DNA of 64,000 nucleotides from Owenia fusiformis (Eukaryota; Annelida; Polychaeta; Sabellida; Oweniidae), in contig CAIIXF020000008.1 of the NCBI GenBank assembly GCA_903813345.2, forward strand, positions 505,341-569,340, written 5' to 3'. Positions 1 through 12,493 of this stretch are shown here, piece after piece (within the stretch, counting starts at the first letter, position 1; every line of letters begins with the position of its first letter). The notes beneath the pieces were generated by a model. The model saw only the letters and a program-made list of their open reading frames with translations, made no database searches and had not been told where the DNA came from. Position numbers and translations under genes: made by a program.

Positions 1-716
1 GGCGGGAAATGGGCTGACCCTTGACCTTGTTTGGGTTTTACTCCTGTGTAGTTCCAACAGTCCCGGGGAAACCTTAAATCCAGAGTCCCTGTGTTAAGTT
101 GTGGCTTGCTTGTATGAATATGAAGTGCTTCCTTTACTTTCCGTTTAAAGTAATGGGGTTCTCTATCTAGAATTTTGTACTCCCAGTTAATCCTATGCGC
201 TTTGGAAACTATATGTTCAGCGATGGCGGATTTATTGGGATTGTTCAGTCTAAAAGCGTCCTTGTGTTCCTTAACTCTTGTATCAATCGCTCTACCGGTT
301 TCCCCTATGTAGAGTTCACTACAGTCCTTACATTCAATTTGGTATATTAATCCTGATGTCTCACCTGTGGGGGTGGGATCTTTGGGTGATACTAACATTT
401 GACGTAAGGTTTGAACAGACTTAAAACTAGTCTTAACTCCTGCTTCTTGAAAGATGCGTTGAAGTTTGGGAGCAATAGTACTAATATAAGGTAACACTAC
501 ACTAATTTCCCTATCTACACTGTCACTAGGAGGTCTATCTCTAGGCGTAGCTGGTGCTTGGTTTAGAAGCCAAGATGGGTAGCCACAACGAGAGAGAGCT
601 TGAGTGATATGGGCCTGCTCATCCTTAAGCTTAGTAGGGTTAGACACTATCTCTGTGGCTCGTTTATTTAACGTCCTGGATAATTCGTCATCAGAGTTTC
701 GAGACCGATGGGTCAT
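1..716 (-). pseudogene. Penelope-like retroelement fragment: RT C-terminus, linker and GIY-YIG endonuclease
   Basis: Read on the minus strand, one frame stays open from about 716 to the window edge. It covers the region after the reverse transcriptase core (LKDEQAHITQALSRCGYPSW), a segment with LPYISTIAPKLQRIFQEAG, and then the endonuclease start IYQIECKDCSELYIGETGR. The paired cysteines (CKDC) just before YIGETGR, followed by an R..EH motif, are typical of the GIY-YIG nuclease of Penelope-like elements. Upstream RT motifs are absent, so this is a 5'-truncated copy. It reads through to base 1 in a frame that differs from the right-hand copy at its end, because the two arms differ by 2 nt. Family assignment is firm; activity is very unlikely. 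Confidence 0.8.
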
Positions 717-1237
717 CAACCGCTCTAGCCATACGCTGACGGAATCGGAACGTACTTTGCTTCAAAAAGGACTTAACTTCGCGGTAACGCCAAAGAAAAT
801 TCCACACGAAGATATTATCGCCCAGACGGACCTTACGTCAAATGTTAGTATCACCCAAAGATCCCACCCCCACAGGTGAGACATCAGGATTAATATACCA
901 AATTGAATGTAAGGACTGTAGTGAACTCTACATAGGGGAAACCGGTAGAGCGATTGATACAAGAGTTAAGGAACACAAGGTCGCTTTTAGACTGAACAAT
1001 CCCAATAAATCCGCCATCGCTGAACATATAGTTTCCAAAGCGCATAGGATTAACTGGGAGTACAAAATTCTAGATAGAGAACCCCATTACTTTAAACGGA
1101 AAGTAAAGGAAGCACTTCATATTCATACAAGCAAGCCACAACTTAACAGGGACTCTGGATTTAAGGTTTCCCCGGGACTGTTGGAACTACACAGGAGTAA
1201 AACCCAAACAAGGTCAAGGGTCAGCCCATTTCCCGCC
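1..1237. repeat. 0.4-kb near-perfect inverted repeat made of two Penelope-like fragments
   Basis: Bases 1-409 are the reverse complement of 831-1237. The lines I compared show one substitution and one 2-nt indel over about 407 bp. The 421-bp spacer (410-830) holds the rest of the left copy and the N-terminal fragment of the right copy. The left arm runs to the window edge and may continue outside. Confidence 0.85.
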
Positions 1238-1252
1238 AATATATCATCTTGA
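703..1252 (+). pseudogene. Penelope-like retroelement, internally deleted copy (N-terminal piece joined to GIY-YIG)
   Basis: The first part, about 703-840, reads in one frame as LTESERTLLQKGLNFAVTPK followed by KIPHEDIIAQTD. This matches the conserved block before the RT of Penelope-like elements (the LNFAPTPK-type motif). At about 831 it joins a second frame, open from 842 to 1252, that encodes the complete GIY-YIG region: CKDCSELYIGETGR, then R..EH, then HIVSKAHRINWEY. The whole reverse transcriptase between the two blocks is missing and the frames differ, so this is a deletion derivative. The stretch 831-1237 is the mirror copy of 1-409. The 604-702 part of the same open frame is antisense to the left copy and is not meaningful. 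Confidence 0.75.
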
Positions 1253-2629
1253 CAAAGGTAGTAGCTGCTACCGAAAGCTCGAAAAAGTAAGTTATTTTGG
1301 TTAGTGATCTGAGGAAAGGAATACAAATTAATTATCTTTACCTAACCGATGAATACATTTGGACAGATTTATAGTGGTTATTTAGATAAAATTCAGAATT
1401 AATAGCAGTGCTTTGAGAATAATGAATATTCTTTCCTTTATTTTTACAGTCAAAATTAGGTGAACACAAAATTAACTCGACAAAATAATGGCGGGACAGA
1501 AATTTTTTTGGGCCAGAGTGTTTTAATGTCTCTGGACAAATTTGGCTACAGCGAAAAAATCCTTATTTGCCAGACTGATTACAAGTTTTAAGTCTCTCAT
1601 AAGCCGATGCCGGCTGGGCTGCTGTTTTAATTATTTATTGATTTTATATGATTGTAAAAAATTCAGCGTGAGACTCTAATAAATATATAACTAACTAACT
1701 AACTGTATCTATTAGTATGAGGCTAAAGAAACAATTAATTGAGTAACAATAGCCTCTTGTCATTAAAGAAGGTGACTAAGATTACATGGAACATCAATTG
1801 ACTTCATGTTTTTATTGTGAGAGGAAAACTCAATTGCAGTAATTGATATAATTTTTCAGCCTTAATTACTTAAGAATTGCTATGTTTATTAATGTATACA
1901 ACCTGACCCGAGTTGGAACTCGAATTGAATTTCTGTGACCCAACCTGTACCCGACCCGAATCGTGCAATTTTGAACCGTCCCAACCCTACTTATGAGGGA
2001 CTAGGTCTGTCAGACAATATTTCCTATTTCAGTAGGACTAGAAATACTTTCATACTGGTATTACAATAATAAAACTTGAAAATGTGGTATGAAACACAGA
2101 CCAGTTGGTATATTATATAGGAACTGTATCCGTTTTCGTATCCACTGAAATAAGATGTAAGCCCGTTTTCTTATTTTACAGAGTGCATTTACGTAACTTA
2201 AGTGAGGAAGTATATTGATGATTTCGAAGTCTTACGAACTTGTTTGTAAGGTTGTAATGATTTTGCATATATCTCACAGAATCATGGAAAAACAAATTTT
2301 ATAAAATAACGGTTGCGCCATTTTTTTTACAAAAATGGATCCGTTTTCATAACTTGCTTCATGAGTTCCTCCACAGTGATATTAGTTGAAAAGAAGTTTT
2401 TATCATGTTTAAAACATTTCTGCACCATTGGTTTCAATAAGAATTAAAAATTTTAAATGCCTTTTTCTCTGAACTTCTTTTTTTGCGCTTGTGAGTTCAT
2501 TTCTCTCTTATTCTTCAACCAATGTCTTAGTTTTTCAACATACAAAAAAAAATTAGACTATCCATTGGTATGAATTACTGCTTATTAATATATGTGAGTG
2601 ATAGCATATTTAAAATAAATTATGAATGA

Positions 2630-2715
2630 CTATGAAAATTGTGGGAAGTTGTGTCTAGCTGCTATGAAAATTGTGGGAAGTTGTGTCTAGCTGCTATGAA
2701 AATTGTGGGAAGTTG
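2630..2715. repeat. 32-bp tandem repeat, about 2.7 copies
   Basis: The unit starts ctatgaaaattgtgggaag and continues ttgtgtctagctg. Copies start at 2630, 2662 and 2694; the last one diverges after about 22 bases. The first two copies are identical, so the duplication is recent. Confidence 0.85.
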
Positions 2716-3342
2716 GTTCCTGCATCTATGCGACTTTATCTGATGTCAGTAATGACATATTTTAATATTTAAACAATTATTTCTGCAACAAAATTCAATA
2801 TAATCTCACCACAAAGTGTTCTTCTGGCTTCCACTGGTGAATTTATACTCATCAGGAATAAACTTGTAACCGCAAGTCCTGCGAATGTTGCGACCCTCAT
2901 TGTGTTGTATGTTTTCGTGAATTAGCCTCAGTGTGGTAGGTACTTTTTTTTATTACTTATATGGACCTAAGTCAAACTATTTAATGATATGGATTGATTG
3001 ATAATGACATTCTTGTTCATGGTTCACCACTCATCAGTTAATAACCATAAAAAACAGTTACTCTGTACAAGTAGTTGATTTTAATTATGCAAATTGTATA
3101 AAAAGGGAATCATTCATCTTGGAATTTTTACTGATGCAAGTACAAGATAAGATGTGATTAGATGTGTTTGGTGCTCGATAATTTACAAGGCGGCCATTTT
3201 CAATTTGAATGCAATCTTCATTTGTGATGATTGATACATTGATATTTATATTGCAATGATTACATTGATATATCTATATGATTTATTTTCTAAACAAACA
3301 CATATTTAACTATTGAAGCATTATGTTATGCGAATTTGTCTC

Positions 3343-3348
3343 TTTATT
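3343..3348 (-). terminator. Polyadenylation signal of the SnoaL-like gene
   Basis: AATAAA on the minus strand, about 45 bases downstream of the TAA stop of the four-exon SnoaL-like gene. Its position supports the gene's 3' end. Confidence 0.55.
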
Positions 3349-3390
3349 AGTGTTTATATGTACATTTGTATTTTGTTTCTTCTCCATCTT

Positions 3391-5347
3391 TTAAATGCCA
3401 GGACGTACCAACTCTAAACCAGGGACTGCAGTGATCATAGATCTCCATATCTTCCAGTTACCATCAGTCTTTTTATACACATTCATGAATCTTAAAAATA
3501 TATGTATGCTATGTTTCAAATATTAATAAATAATATTAAAGGACAACTGAAACAGGTTTTCTCAACTTGCAGCTAACAAAATGCGGCTTTTTTCATTATA
3601 AGCCCAACATAGAGTTCTTGCGATAGCCATTATAAATTAAATGTTAGATAACTGTTATTGGTCATAAATATCATAATAAAATTAACTGATCAATCAGATT
3701 GGCCCCCACGTGATTAGTAACGTCATACATAATATATAGTTTTGGTTTATTAGTCACAACGTCAAGGCAACCATATGCTTGTTGTGTAAACAAATGACAA
3801 AACATCTTGGTATTATGGCGTCATGATTTAATGGACCAAAACGGGCCATATGGGTACCAGTGAGAGATCACGTGGGGCCAATAATGTCACAACTAATTCT
3901 AATATTGCTTATTAAGCAGCTATAACAATCGTTAGAGTGAAATAATTTTTATAATACTGATGAGAAAACATGTCCAAATACATTTATCAAAAAATTATAT
4001 TGATTCCTTTAGGTTAAAAATATCATTTCATATCTGCTTTAATGGATACATAGTACTTTAGTATTACGTTTATGAAAGTTGATTCACTGAAAACATCACA
4101 TAACTATTGTTATGCTCTTACTGTTTAAAAAACTAATATCTTGATCGAGCATGAAATTATAATAATTATTTAGCCCTATTTACATCAAGTAGGTCAGCTT
4201 AAGTGAGAATGATCAATCCCTGTAGTAAAATCATTGGAAAGGAAAAATTGGTTCACAATAACCCAGAAAAAAAGAAGTTTGAATGGTCGATTAACAATGA
4301 ATAGTCAATAGGGATGTTGTAAAGCACTTTGTCCCTCAGTCCATCCGTCATGAGAACTCTATTTACTATAAGACCTGAGAAGTTTCTATGATATTTTCAA
4401 TTTTACAACTTACCTGTTTACTGCCACCTGCTGTCCATCTTTTAAGATCCTGCCAACTCCACCAGCTATCACAAACTTATTGCTGCCTTCAAAGAAGTCT
4501 AAACTCAGCTCAATATCAGAACCCTGTTTGGCTTTTTTACGGTAATATGCCAGAATTGCTGGAATGAAGTGATTTATTTGTTGTGAGTATAAAAGCTGCT
4601 GTGTAGTGCAGCTCTTTGATTGATGCAGTTGGGGTGACTTCTATTTCCTCTTAGGTGTGAGTGTATTTATGTTTATGGGTGAGGAATAATTTGGCAGTCA
4701 ATAATACAAAATTGTAGCGTGTTCATAAAATGAATATAATATGTATGCACCTTCTCTCCCAATGATATACGGCTGTGTAGCAGTAGCATGAGTGGCGTCA
4801 TCAGTATATAAATCACTAACAGCATCCCAATCTCTTGCATTCAAACTATCAGTGAACCTCTTCAACAGTTTTTGTGCTATTTTGTCTGAATTTGAGTTCA
4901 ATCAATCATGTTTATACATGCATTTCTATTACATTTTCTGTTTCATCTGTTGAAATATTTATTTCAGTAATTAAGGAAAATTCTCTGATTTTTGAGAAAA
5001 TAATGTTCATGAATGTGACGGATCATTTTTAAAAGACTATTATTATTGCAAGACAACTATTATTATTGCAAAACAATTGAGGTCTCTGACAATAGGTAAT
5101 AAAATCAAATCTTAGGTCATATACATGTATTTGCCATAAGTCTTTGTTACAAAACAGAAAAGCAAGTATTTCCACTTAGTGGTTTATAACAAAATTAATC
5201 AATCATATCTGGTTATTATGATATAGTGTTAGAATGTATAATAGAAAATATAAATAAAGCCTTACCATTATTCCTTGCCGTTACTGATGATGTCACAAGC
5301 AACAGTGAAAAACACAAGCTAATTATCACAAAATTTGAGTCCCTCAT
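3391..5347 (-). CDS. Secreted SnoaL/NTF2-like protein, four exons (complete)
   Basis: I assembled this gene from short exons on the minus strand: 5266-5347, 4751-4885, 4414-4558 and 3391-3490, a total of 462 bp coding 153 residues plus TAA. Each junction has GT..AG borders (donors include gtaagg, gtgcat and gtaagt) and the codon phases agree at all three joins. The first exon encodes a signal peptide (start MRDSNFVIISLCF, then a hydrophobic core ending near SVTA). The body starts KIAQKLLKRFTDSLNARDWD, followed by DLYTDDATH and a FFEGSNKFVIAGGVGRI strand pair, and ends with VYKKTDGNWKIWRSM. This is the usual layout of a cone-shaped SnoaL-like/NTF2-fold domain: the helix with RDWD, the YTDDA strand, and the terminal YKK-DG-WKI hairpin. 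Members bind small hydrophobic ligands or act as enzymes; the substrate cannot be told from sequence. A poly(A) signal lies 43-48 bases after the stop. Confidence 0.8.
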
Positions 5348-6376
5348 TGTATGCAGTCTGTTATCCCAAAGAAACTTCACTTTGAAAGATGTAGCATTTT
5401 GTGAACAAAAAGTATATTATACATGTGTGTGGCCAACATACATATTTGCAATGTAAAGGTCAGTTATCCCTGTTTTATTTGATGAGTTAATATATTTGAT
5501 TGATGTCATGACATTGATCTATGGAGAGCTGCTTGAAAACTTATTCCACATAAAGGATACACAGTAATCAACATTTGTCTTTTGCCTATCCTTCTGTCTG
5601 GTTGATTACTCAGTTACCAGTTGCCAGATTGACTGATTCAGTAGAAGCAGATGCTAATAGGAGCTCTCAAGAAAGATTTTGCAAAATGGCTGCTCTAAAA
5701 TGCTGCTTTTTGTCATAATAATGAGATGTTAGTACTGTATGACCCAAGGGTGCCAAATGCAGAGCATAGCAGAATTCAATTCTGTGTTTTAATTAACTAA
5801 TAACAATTTAACAAATCAGAAGTGTGCTAAATTCAAAGCCCCTGTGAGAATCATTTAGGGCCCTTTCATCCAAAGCTTCATGCTCAACAAACTGAACTAT
5901 AAAAGCTATAGCTGTGCTGTCGTAGCAACTTGCTATCCAGGGTCGCTACACTTTTCTGATTTTTGGGACTCTCTTTTGAATGAAAGCTAATACAGGTTAA
6001 CATTTGTTATGATGATCCTTATTCAAAAGATCAAAATTAAGAATGTTTTGAGAAAGCCTAATTTGGTTTTGATGGGATTTGCTACTCAATTGAACTGCCG
6101 TCTAGCTATTAGATATGCAAGAAAATCAATTGTTCATGCTGACAAAATTGATATATTAGATTTTAAATCAAACAATATAACAGTTAGGCTTAGTTTTACA
6201 TGTTTCGATTAATATCATCAAACAGTTTTATTTTAAACGCATGTTCTACTCCAAATATTTGCATTTTGAAACAAACAAACATCACCTTTTTGAAACATGT
6301 CATCCAACTTTTAAAATCAGGAAAAGTATTTTTGAAATTTTGTTGTATCTCTTTTTATCATGTCCTACAATCTTTA

Positions 6377-7440
6377 TTATCCCATCGAACGAAGTTCGGA
6401 GGGATATAGGGAACGCCTCCGTCCGTCCGTACGTACGTCTGTCCGTACGTACGTCCGTCTGTACGTCCGTCCGTCCGTCTGTCCGTCCGTCCGGGCAATA
6501 ACTCAAATACCGTTGGCCCGATTTTGTTCATATTTTGTACACATATACCTTATTGGGGTAGAAGTTCTGCTCGAAAGCCGATTTTCAAAATGGCCGCTCA
6601 TTTCAAAATGGCGGCCATTTTAGTGCCGATTTTACAGTAATTTAGGTGCAATATGTAAAACTGTTATATCAATATGTTTTAAATGTAAAAAAATTATAAA
6701 GGACATTAATAATGCTACAAATGTAGATATTAAAGAAGCACATGGCAGCCATCTTGAAAAATGGCGGCCTTTACTCGTCATTTTACGACCTTTGCTATAA
6801 CTCAAAAAATAGTGGAGTGATTTTGTTCATATTTGGTATGTGAATACTATAAGCATTGTACACTGTCTAAAGACACTTTTGGTAGAAGGCGGCCATTTTG
6901 AAAAAAAAATTGAAAAATGGCGGCCATTTTAACGTATTTTACTATAACTCGAAAAGTAGTGGAGCGATTTTGTTCATATTTGGTATGTGAATACTATTAG
7001 CATGGCACACTGTCCTATGACACTTTTGGTAGAAGGCGGCCATTTTGAAAATTTTTATGAAAAATGGCCGCCATTTTAACATATTTTACTATAACTCGAA
7101 AAGTAGTGGAGCAATTTTGTTCATATTTGATATGTGAATACTTTAAGCATGGCACATTGTCTAATAAAACTTTGGGGAGTAGTTGGCCATTTTGAAAAAT
7201 GGCCACCATTTTTATGTGTGTTATTTTACAAGTACGTGTGCGATTTTTCAAAAATTTTAGAGGTGGCTACTGAAAAGCATATTATTTCTTCTGATGACAA
7301 CTTGGCTAGTGAGCAACCATTTTGAAAATGGTGGCCTTTCTGGTGTGTTGTTTTATGATATTTGCTATTCGTTTGTAAAAATGCCAGCCATTTCTGTTCG
7401 ATGGGATTCGCTACGCTTTGGCGTTGCCGTTGTTCTGGTT
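6377..7440. repeat. Dispersed repeat with cccatcgaac ends and internal ~165-bp modules (copy 1)
   Basis: It opens with atcccatcgaacgaagttcg and runs of tccg/tacg trinucleotide-like repeats (6419-6495). Then come modules that alternate a 'taactcgaaaagtagtggag' type segment with paired aatggc/gccatt blocks at about 6790, 6950 and 7090. It closes with gttcgatgggattcgctacg at 7396. The ends form a short inverted repeat. Apparent ORFs here are repeat translations. Related copies or pieces lie at 23388, 27290, 30755, 34350, 35830-36300 and 49760. Confidence 0.75.
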
Positions 7441-9093
7441 TTATAATTTACAAAAATTTAAAACGGCTCAATTGACTCAAAACTATAATGACATTTTTGA
7501 AAAAATTAAGATTTGAAAAAATGATAATCTTTAAAAAAATTCACATTTTTGAATACATACCTGGGATGAATTCCATATTATCCCTGATATTATCCCTCTA
7601 GTCCCAATATCATCCCTGAAATCACCCCTGTCCCAAATATGTGATTTATCACGGTACCATATCTGATGGTTCACCGATTTTTACTACTTGACCCAAAATG
7701 AGGCTGACAGTAACAATGGTTAATTTGAATTATTTGATTGAAATCATTTCTCGTTATATGATATTATAATATTACTCATAAATCATAGAAAATACGCTAT
7801 GTATGCATAATGTTGTTGTAAACTGATATTTATTATTTATTTATTATTTCACTTAGTGCATCAATGTTGCGTTTGAAAATGATAAAGTTACATGTTGGCA
7901 GAACACATTGATATTGTTTGCAAAAGAATGTCAAAAGCTATTGTCAATAAATAAAATGAAAAATAAATATGTGGATATCAAATGATTTATCTCTTTTAGG
8001 GTTGTGTTATGGACATTAATATTAATTGTATAATGTAGAAAAAAGATTTAGTAAAGAACTATGAGAAAGATGTCATGGTGATTGTCCTGTCTCCAAATCA
8101 GGCTGTCCATGTGCACACTGAGAAATTAAGGAATGGGTCTTTACATTAGCATCTTTTTTAAAAATGTTTCCCATGGATTTCTATTACAGATCTGCAACTA
8201 TCCTATTCATTTTCAGTATTTGCAAAATAGACAATTCACTTCCTGCAGATCTGTGACTATCCTTATATGGTTATCCTTATATGTATATCATATCTCTTGG
8301 GTGCATCAGGATCTCACTAATTGACAATTACGTCTTAAAGCATCCCTAGTATCCTGCTTACAAAGATCCATTTTGCTGTATCTTGTTCGTAGGGGATTAC
8401 AGCTTTATAGCTATTGTGACATTCTATGTTGTTTTGGGATCCTTCACTTCAAAGCTTTTGTTCAATTAACCTGAATTATCGAGTCCTATGGATGTCATCT
8501 GTGCAATTGCCCTTATAGTTCTAGCTCTAGTTGCGAATTGTTTAGAAATGAAAACTGGATATTGCAGATTACATTTGAATAATTGCACAAATTAGATTGT
8601 CAGCTGAGACAAATGAGGTACGCGCCAAATACTGTGAACCAATAACTGATCATTTGAAGAGTTACCATTAAGGCCCGACCTAAGTGTTAGTCTAAATTAA
8701 ACTATTGGGGAAGGATATATGATGTAGAAAAGATGCATCAAGTCTTCTATCACAATACACAGAGAACACTTTATGAAATATGTATATTATTACCCTGGTT
8801 TTGAAATGTATATTTGCTTTTACTAATGATGAATTATAAAGGAAGTCAATTTCCTATATAAATTGTTTTATTTGTTACTAACTAGCACGTAATGAAGTAC
8901 TTTGCCACATCATCATGTTGATATTAAATAAAAAGTGACTCGTATTTAATCCCTCTTGGCATCTAATAAAACAGTTATAATCCATGAACTATGCGACTGC
9001 AATATTTAAAATAACAAGTTCCCAAATGAGATCAACTTTCATATTTTTTGCATAATCCTTACTTACATCTGTTGTACTGTAGTCCCAATATTG
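7441..9093. other. Gene-free interval
   Basis: AT-rich, no coding region recognised. A short duplicated phrase (cagatctgcaactatcc and cagatctgtgactatcc) occurs at 8189 and 8248. Confidence 0.5.
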
Positions 9094-10092
9094 TTACCAT
9101 AGATCACATGTGACTGAGTCATTAAAGATGTTTGTCAGAACTATATGTAAATTCATATTTACTTTGGCTTTTAGGAATTTTTGTAGAATTTTTATGATAG
9201 CCGGCCTTTGGGGTTTAATGGTATAGTAGAAAACTTCTGTAAATAAGGGCACACAAAAAGACCAGAGACCAAATATACAAAACAAAGCAACCTTCAATAT
9301 GACCCAAACCTGAAAACTGAAAATTCATAGACATTACAATCAAAAGAGCAAGCCACAAATGGTTTACAAATACTAAAGCCATTTTGACATAATAGAAAAA
9401 ACATGATATTAGTTCTGCTTGTATTTGATAAATATTACATTTATAAATGCATAATAATATATATCATAAAGTGCCTTGACGACAAGATTAGTGATTAGTG
9501 TGTTTTTAGCTCATTTTTCATTACCACATTTATTCATCACAAATATATCACAAAATATACATATCTTTACATGACATGAATCATATAGATGTATCGCAAG
9601 AGGATTGTATGCTTTCTATTTAATATTTCGATAGAATAATATACAATATTCATTATACATGCACATAAAATATACATATAATATAAAAAATTTTATACAT
9701 GTATGTACATATACATGCACCTTTCTATTAAGGGGAATACCTGTGCATCTTGTAATAAATGAGAAATATTCCTTGCCAGAATTAGTGCTTACTGTCATAT
9801 TTCTCACTCTGGGAGAAGGGATATTAAAACCAAATAACAGTGAGCATGCAGGAAATATTGTAGGATACCTCATATGTCATGTGATGCATGTTCAACCAAT
9901 CAGAGAATGAGAACAATGACATTGGGATAATGATAAACAATGTTTAACTTACCCTTTGCATTGGTTTGACTTTGCTTCTTAAAAGAGAGCTTTATCTTCA
10001 CTCTTTCAGATGACAATAAATCTTTGAACCCACCAAGCCATTCAGAGTTCATCATCGAAATATGGACGACTTTCCAAATATGGTCATTTCTT
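9094..10092 (-). CDS. Candidate multi-exon gene of unknown product (partial)
   Basis: The best-supported piece is the exon 9953-10092. It has an acceptor (gatgtcag) on its 5' side, an open frame throughout, and a strong donor (gtaagtt). It encodes RNDHIWKVVHISMMNSEWLG followed by a Lys/Ser-rich stretch. A possible next exon is 9741-9806 (acceptor ccagag, donor gtattcc). A possible last exon is 9094-9236, preceded by a good polypyrimidine acceptor (cccttatttacag) and ending in TAA. Phases agree (1/1/1), but none of the encoded sequences is recognised. I am moderately confident only in the first exon; the gene may extend upstream, or the 3' pieces may be chance. Confidence 0.3.
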
Positions 10093-10541
10093 CTGACATC
10101 ATAGCATAGTTAATTAGCATTTGTTTCTTCAGCTTGCTGATTGGTTGAGAAAAAATCAGTGGTAGGTTTGAAATGATTTATGACCCGGACTGTCACAAGC
10201 ATAAGTTGTAGGGGCGGGGCTACTAAACTGTATTATGGTCTATACTATGTATACTAGGCAGAGGGTAGTTTATAACTAAATACAGGGTATGTTTCACTGT
10301 TAATAACAGATTAATAAAAAATGCAATTAGCTTGAAATTTAGATGGAATAGTTTATGGGAAATTATGTTAAATAAATACAATTTTACAGCAGAGTGCTCT
10401 CTAATTGGAAATTTAGCTTTTAGGGTACATTTATATCAGTGTCAAGCTTTGGAGTATTTATCAGAAAATAAGACAACAATTTCCCCTGGAATTCAATTTA
10501 TTAGTTGTATATATCGTGCCATATGTTGATTTCATTGGTTT

Positions 10542-10768
10542 ATTACAGGTTGTCATGGCATCCTGGCCTATATCCCAGAAAGTAGATAGAATTAACTGTT
10601 TCATGACTTATAATCCTGTATTGTTGTTGTATTCTTTAAATATTATACTGTGCTATTATTACAGGTTGTCATGGCATCCTGGCATATATCTCAGAAAGTA
10701 GATAGAATTAACTATGACTTATAATCCTGTGTTGTTGTATTATTTAAATATTATACTGTGCTATTTTT
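10542..10768. repeat. 116-bp tandem duplication
   Basis: Two copies, starting at 10542 and 10658. Both open attacaggttgtcatggcat and both run through gtagatagaattaac to tactgtgctatt. The second copy has small deletions. Each copy opens with a potential splice acceptor followed by an open stretch, but no donor or protein family is recognisable, so I treat it as a plain duplication. Confidence 0.75.
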
Positions 10769-12344
10769 TTGTTATCGCACCCTTGGGTGCTTCATGTTTT
10801 TTAGTTTATCACTATTGAAGGTGAGCAATACCTACATATTCCACATGAGGACACATACTGTATATAGGGTGTTTGCTTTCAAGGGGGTAGTTGGCCTGGA
10901 GAAGGTAAAATACGTTATGTAAGGTTTTGTTAGCTTTGCATGAAAATGATGAAGTAATCAATCTAATGGGTTTGCCTCCTTGTTTTCATTGATGCGTCCA
11001 GTGATAGGATCTATGCTCCTAGGGTACTCATTTTTACATTTATTTACACCAATACTTAATATGATATGACATTCATCTAATTTATTGATTTGTCAGCTAC
11101 TGTCAGATGCATCTGAATGTTTTGTGCTGGTATAATTAGTCACTAACACAAAACCCTCTCAGAATCATAACATATAAAACATGTTTCTCACATCAGTTCA
11201 TCATTTCAGATATTTGTAGAAGCTAATATTTTGTAAATGTAATGCTGATCTAGCATGAATCTAATTATTAATTCAAAAATTATACAGGAACAAAATGGTC
11301 CATTATGGATCTTTGGATTATCGTTTTGTTACCACCACAAGTGGTGACATATTGTTATGGTCTCCAAATCTTTTTTATGGCGTCCAGTGGTTGGCATTTG
11401 GTTTAGATATTTAAATTCTGCAGTTTTGCCCATGACTTACAGCATTGTACCTTAATAATATATACTTGGGTCTTTATTGAAATAATTGCTTTTAGTAAAT
11501 TCTCAATATTGAATTCCATGTCTTATTAACAGCACTGTCGCAGTTTACAATTGCAATTTCCTGAAGGGAAAAGAACAATGTTTCTTATGCAATGCACATA
11601 GAACCTCTCAATCTTGCTTTATATCCGAATCACTGCTTCTATATTGTTTTACTGAATGTCATGTCAGTGATTTCACAATGACACAATAATATCAATGCTG
11701 CAGTGTATTTGCTTGCCATTTCTTGGAATGTCAATTGTGTAAGCATGAGACAAATCCGATCTCCTTATATTCTTTATTAAATGCATAATAATATGTTGCA
11801 ATTCATAAACAAATAATTTTACCATTCACATTAATATAGATAAAATTCTTATACACTTTATTAAGCAAAACATTTCATGAATTACATATACATGTAGATA
11901 TTCTATCAATAAAATATGTTTGTTTTATTGTATTTTCAAAGCAGATTTGATCTTCATAAATAACTACCTGTATTAGCAAAGCACTTATGCTTCAAATGAC
12001 ATCTTAGGTAGGACAATGGTCAGAATTTCCTACCTTCTGGTATGAGAATGGTCCAAGAAGTTATATGTGATATGGCATTGGCCTAGAAGTTACATTTATC
12101 CTAAATTGGAGGTTGTTTTGGATCGTTCCACAAACATCTACCTTCTTCAAAATTTGAATATGAGTTTTTCTGGGAAATGTTTGGACCAATCATAGGCTTG
12201 GACCAAGCGAGACTTCTCGTGACTTTAATACAAAGCTTGCCATGATGTGATGTTTACATTCAGTGTTCTCTGTCTCTGACAGTACTATAATGACCCTTGA
12301 TGGTATTGCATGCTACAACAACACAGCTATAATACTGGCTAAAC

Positions 12345-12425
12345 TCTCATTGCTCAGTTTGTAGAGCACCACTCTTGGGATTCTTGGGTCCTAGGTATTG
12401 AACTTAGCACACTTTCATGCCTGGC
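12345..12425 (+). repeat. tRNA-derived SINE-like fragment
   Basis: The segment ttgctcagtttgtagagca matches a tRNA D-arm/A-box pattern. About 40 bases downstream, ggtattgaacttagca is a degraded B-box. No acceptor-stem pairing is visible, so this is a tRNA-derived retroposon remnant rather than a tRNA gene. Confidence 0.45.
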
Positions 12426-12493
12426 TTATTATACTACTCTTGGCGTTTTGCTTTTCATTAGAAGTTCCTTTGAGTTATTACAATCCATGCTGA

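Larger units (their letters stand above)
1260..3390. other. Gene-free interval
   Basis: I see no coding region. It contains a short run of ctaa repeats near 1690 after an AATAAATATATA tail, which looks like the 3' end of an old retroposon. It also has a stretch with repeated acccga motifs at 1900-1990, and the 32-bp triplication described separately. Confidence 0.5.

Noticed and set aside
604-702. First third of the 91-codon frame 604-879 as part of a Penelope-like protein
   Set aside because: This stretch is the antisense of the left, minus-strand Penelope fragment; only about 703-840 reads as the genuine N-terminal block.
6241-6623. Several overlapping Ser/Val/Arg/Pro-rich ORFs
   Set aside because: Produced by the tccg/tacg simple repeat at the start of the dispersed repeat; frames are open in several phases.
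10542-10768. Duplicated exon (both copies start after an acceptor-like tattacag)
   Set aside because: No donor, and the second copy soon meets a stop; no protein similarity.
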